Made by a program: the position numbers and the translations under genes. The notes below the pieces were generated by a model. That model saw nothing but the letters and a program-made list of their open reading frames with translations, had not been told where the DNA came from and searched no databases. A stretch of DNA of 7,107 bases, taken from an uncultured Sphingomonas sp. (GTDB taxonomy: Bacteria; Pseudomonadota; Alphaproteobacteria; Sphingomonadales; Sphingomonadaceae). The stretch covers positions 1 through 7,107 of the forward strand of contig CADCWB010000020.1 in NCBI GenBank assembly GCA_902806295.1, read 5' to 3'. Of this stretch, positions 5,443 through 7,107 are shown piece after piece. The stretch's first letter is position 1, and each line of letters opens with the position of its first letter.

Positions 5443-5789
5443 AGCGGAATGCCCAGTCGCGGCGCTGCCCAGAAGGTCAGTGCGTAGAGCACCAGTGTGC
5501 CAACCACTCCCGCCGAGATGGCTGGCCAGAACTGCAAGCCGTGCCGCAGCAACCACGGCAGCACCAGGAAGAAGGGAATGGATGGCAGGAAGAACCAGAA
5601 GGTGCTGATCGCCAATGCGGCCACGCGCTCCGGATCGCCGCTGTCCCGCCACAACCAGAGCATCGCTAGAATAGAAGTCAGGGGCAATGAAGCCAGGAGC
5701 CCTCCCCAGCCAGGCGCTCGCCGAGCCACTTCGGAGATAAGTGCCACCAGCACTCCGGAAATCGCGGCCTTGATGAGAAAGTAGAGCAT
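5439..5789 (-). CDS. DUF3147 family small membrane protein
   Basis: This 116-residue protein has about four transmembrane helices (roughly 2-20, 28-47, 58-81 and 88-109). It matches the DUF3147 pattern: an N-terminal LIKAAISGVLVALISEVARR, then GGLLASLPLTSILAMLWLW (29-47), and FWFFLPSIPFFLVLPWLL (64-81). The biochemical role of DUF3147 proteins is not known to me. The start at 5789 is preceded by AGAGG, somewhat distant. It is the first gene of a unit with queC, whose GTG start overlaps this TGA. That placement invites a link to precursor transport or salvage, but in the absence of other evidence it may be just a coupled neighbour. Only about 30 bases separate it from the small RNA terminator upstream, leaving no room for its own complete promoter outside that RNA gene. 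Confidence 0.88.
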   Translation of the reverse strand: MLYFLIKAAISGVLVALISEVARRAPGWGGLLASLPLTSILAMLWLWRDSGDPERVAALAISTFWFFLPSIPFFLVLPWLLRHGLQFWPAISAGVVGTLVLYALTFWAAPRLGIPL

Positions 5790-5818
5790 CGGCGCGTGCC
5801 TCTACGAGCGGCGCCAAG

Positions 5819-5857
5819 AAAAAAGAAGGGCCGCTCCGGTGTTACCCGTCGCGGCCC
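5819..5857 (-). terminator. Rho-independent terminator of the small RNA
   Basis: On the minus strand GGGCCGC (5851-5857) pairs perfectly with GCGGCCC (5828-5834). Three further inner pairs (CGG at 5846-5848 with CCG at 5837-5839) close a small loop, and TTCTTTTTT follows (5819-5827). It lies 30 bases upstream of the DUF3147 start codon, so it also stands between any upstream promoter and the que operon. Confidence 0.85.
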
Positions 5858-5912
5858 AGTTCTCGGGGCAGGCCCGATAGGGAGGAAAGCGTGCCCCTGA
5901 GTGAACCGAAGC
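5819..5912 (-). ncRNA. Small RNA of the suhB/mmgR (alpha-r8) type
   Basis: The minus strand of this non-coding gap reads as a compact two-hairpin RNA. Hairpin 1 has the stem GGGGCA/TGCCCC (5892-5897 with 5865-5870), extended by CTC/GAG across a bulged A. Its loop contains TTTCCTCCCT (5879-5888), the unpaired pyrimidine motif I recall as strictly conserved in the alphaproteobacterial suhB/mmgR family (Rfam suhB). Hairpin 2 is a strong Rho-independent terminator. The exposed CCTCC can pair with ribosome binding sites, so the RNA probably acts in trans as a translational repressor. The 5' end is uncertain. One weak promoter reading (TTGATT, 16 bases, TAAGAC, within about 5936-5963) would put transcription start near 5928. 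The gene sits between the secreted four-cysteine protein and DUF3147, all on one strand. Confidence 0.72.
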
Positions 5913-5958
5913 ACTTGGCCCGTGTAAGTGCACAGTCTTAAACGTGGCCTTAATGAAA

Positions 5959-6342
5959 TCAACAACTCCCAACGCGACGGGCGTGGAGGTTATAAAAAAA
6001 CGGCTCGCCGGCGTGGATGCCTTGCGTTTCGATCCGCACGCTACGCGGGGTCAGTACGGTCAGCCGCGAGCGTCCGAAGTCGCCGGCGGGACAGGTATAA
6101 TGGATCGTGGCCTCGCTGCCCCGGTCGGACAGCACTACCCGCGTGCAGGGTGCGCCGCGATGCTCCCACTGCGCCAGCGCGGCGGGATCGGGCGCACAGA
6201 CCTTTACCGCTCGCCCGCCCTGGGCCGACCGGCTCACCTCCCACTGGCCCCCGGCAACACCCTGCAGCGCCGTCGGGCCCGCGGCGATCGCGACAGCGGC
6301 GACTGGCAGGGAGAGGAGCATGAAAAGCGGACGACGGTTCAT
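5959..6342 (-). CDS. Small secreted four-cysteine protein of unknown function
   Basis: The 127-residue product begins with a Sec-type signal peptide (R3, R4, hydrophobic 6-21), so the mature part probably lies in the periplasm. After it comes GGQWEVSRS (31-39), which recalls the G-x-WE opening of DUF3617-like sphingomonad proteins, though I am not sure of the family. Later conserved-looking stretches are LAQWEHR (56-62), HYTCPAGDFGRSRL (81-94) and TPRSVRIETQGI (98-109). The mature chain has exactly four cysteines (C49, C66, C84, C127), with the last one terminal, which suggests two disulfides. The ATG at 6342 has only a weak ribosome binding site, and Met8 is an alternative start inside the signal peptide. 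It follows hslO after 48 bases without a terminator, so the two may be cotranscribed. The stop at 5959 leads into the small RNA promoter region. Confidence 0.8.
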   Translation of the reverse strand: MNRRPLFMLLSLPVAAVAIAAGPTALQGVAGGQWEVSRSAQGGRAVKVCAPDPAALAQWEHRGAPCTRVVLSDRGSEATIHYTCPAGDFGRSRLTVLTPRSVRIETQGIHAGEPFFYNLHARRVGSC

Positions 6343-6390
6343 ATCGGCGCGGCTTACCAGTTTCCAGTTAAGGCCAGGTAATGCTTTCGC

Positions 6391-7107
6391 TCAAGCAGCC
6401 TCGAAGCGCAGAGGGAAGCTGGTCGAGCAGAACTCGCAATTGACGCGGATCAACCCGTCGTCATCCGCCATCGCCGCGCGCTCCTCTTCCGGGAAGCGGG
6501 CAATGACCGAGCGGACATAATCGGGATCGCAGCGGCAGCCGCGGACCAGCGGCACGCTGGCGAGCGTTCGCACTTCCGGCTCCTCGTGGAACAGCCGCCA
6601 GGTGAGATCCTCAAGAGTCAACGCCGGGTCGGTCAGTTCCTCGGCGCGTGTTGAGCCCGCCAGCGCCGCGACATGGTCCCACTCGGGATGATCCAGCCGC
6701 GTGTGCAGTCGCTCGCGCCCAAGCTCCCCTTCCGGCAGGTGCTGGAACAGGATGCCGCCGCCGACCCACTTGCCGTCCTCACCCTTGCGCGCAGCAAGAC
6801 GAACGATGCTCGGGATTTGCTCCGACTGGGTGAAATAGCTCTGCGCCGCCTCGGCCAGGCTCTCGCCCTCCAACGGGACGATGCCCTGGTAGCGCTCGTT
6901 GGTCGCCGGCTGGTCGAAGGTGATCGCCAGATAGCCGTGCCCGAAGAGGCTCGCCAGGCTGGGATCACGCGCTGAGTCCGCCAGCAAGGCCGGATCGTGC
7001 CGCAGGTAACCACGCAGTTCGCCGCCCAGATAGTCGCACACCAGCAGGTCGACGATGCCCTCCTTGGTCTGCGCCTGCATGGTCAGCTGCCCGCCCGGAT
7101 CCTTCAG
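6391..7107 (-). CDS. hslO: Hsp33 redox-regulated chaperone (N-terminus cut by window edge)
   Basis: Hsp33 is a cytosolic holdase chaperone, kept inactive by zinc bound to four reduced cysteines and switched on by oxidative unfolding when disulfides form. The visible 238 residues run in frame to the window edge, and the protein is usually about 290-300 residues, so roughly the first 50-60 are missing. The ATG at 7080 is internal, not the start, because the conserved LKDPGGQLTMQAQTKEG reads straight through it. Recognisable parts are QGIVPLEGESLAEAAQSYFTQSEQIPS (starting 64 residues after that Met) and the C-terminal zinc motif CXC-X30-CXXC ending in CEFC. The spacing is normal for the family and all four cysteines are present. 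The stop is 48 bases before the secreted four-cysteine protein. In many alphaproteobacteria argF precedes hslO, but that lies outside this window. Confidence 0.97.
   Translation of the reverse strand: MKDPGGQLTMQAQTKEGIVDLLVCDYLGGELRGYLRHDPALLADSARDPSLASLFGHGYLAITFDQPATNERYQGIVPLEGESLAEAAQSYFTQSEQIPSIVRLAARKGEDGKWVGGGILFQHLPEGELGRERLHTRLDHPEWDHVAALAGSTRAEELTDPALTLEDLTWRLFHEEPEVRTLASVPLVRGCRCDPDYVRSVIARFPEEERAAMADDDGLIRVNCEFCSTSFPLRFEAA

Noticed and set aside
5443..5817. N-terminal extension of queC to the upstream ATG at 5817
   Set aside because: The extra 125 residues are the DUF3147 gene read in another frame. The GTG at 5442 gives the normal QueC length.
5819..5930. 6S RNA or SRP (4.5S) RNA in the same gap
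   Set aside because: The RNA is too short for 6S and lacks its long bulged rod, and the GGAAGG/AGCA tetraloop region of SRP RNA is absent.
5790..5958. A preQ1 riboswitch upstream of the que genes
   Set aside because: I looked for the compact preQ1-I aptamer pattern (C-rich loop and A-rich tail) and did not find it. The hairpins fit the suhB/mmgR type of small RNA better.

Overview
This is a GC-rich stretch of chromosome whose gene content, protein sequences and gene order point to an alphaproteobacterium, most likely a member of the Sphingomonadales. The window is densely packed and mostly housekeeping. I found no mobile element, CRISPR array, tRNA or rRNA gene. I also found no convincing undescribed multi-gene system, and I say so rather than force one.

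Left part (1-1822): the start of the cytochrome bc1 operon, petA (Rieske protein) then petB (cytochrome b, cut by the window edge), lies on the minus strand. It is divergent from hemF, the oxygen-dependent coproporphyrinogen III oxidase of haem synthesis. Their shared 222-bp intergenic region carries two inverted repeats, one of which looks like an operator in front of hemF.

Middle (1832-4120): a six-pass membrane protein of the glycerophosphodiester phosphodiesterase membrane-domain type (minus strand) is divergent from lipB, the octanoyltransferase that starts lipoate synthesis. After lipB come two very small predicted lipoproteins on the plus strand. The first has a mature part made up of 16 Met and 16 Asn out of 76 residues with no basic residue. 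The second is Ala-rich and acidic. Two consecutive hairpins, each followed by T-rich sequence, separate them.

Right part (4121-7107), all minus strand: hslO (Hsp33, cut by the window edge), a small secreted four-cysteine protein, a small RNA gene, then a DUF3147 membrane protein, queC and queE. QueE and QueC make preQ0 from carboxytetrahydropterin on the way to queuosine. The three reading frames DUF3147-queC-queE overlap by 4 bases at each junction (GTGA, then CTGA), which implies translational coupling and a CTG start for queE. The small RNA has a strong Rho-independent terminator and a hairpin whose loop carries TTTCCTCCCT, the signature I recall for the alphaproteobacterial suhB/mmgR (alpha-r8) family. 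Its terminator lies only about 30 bases upstream of the DUF3147 start codon, so the que operon may depend on read-through from the small RNA promoter.
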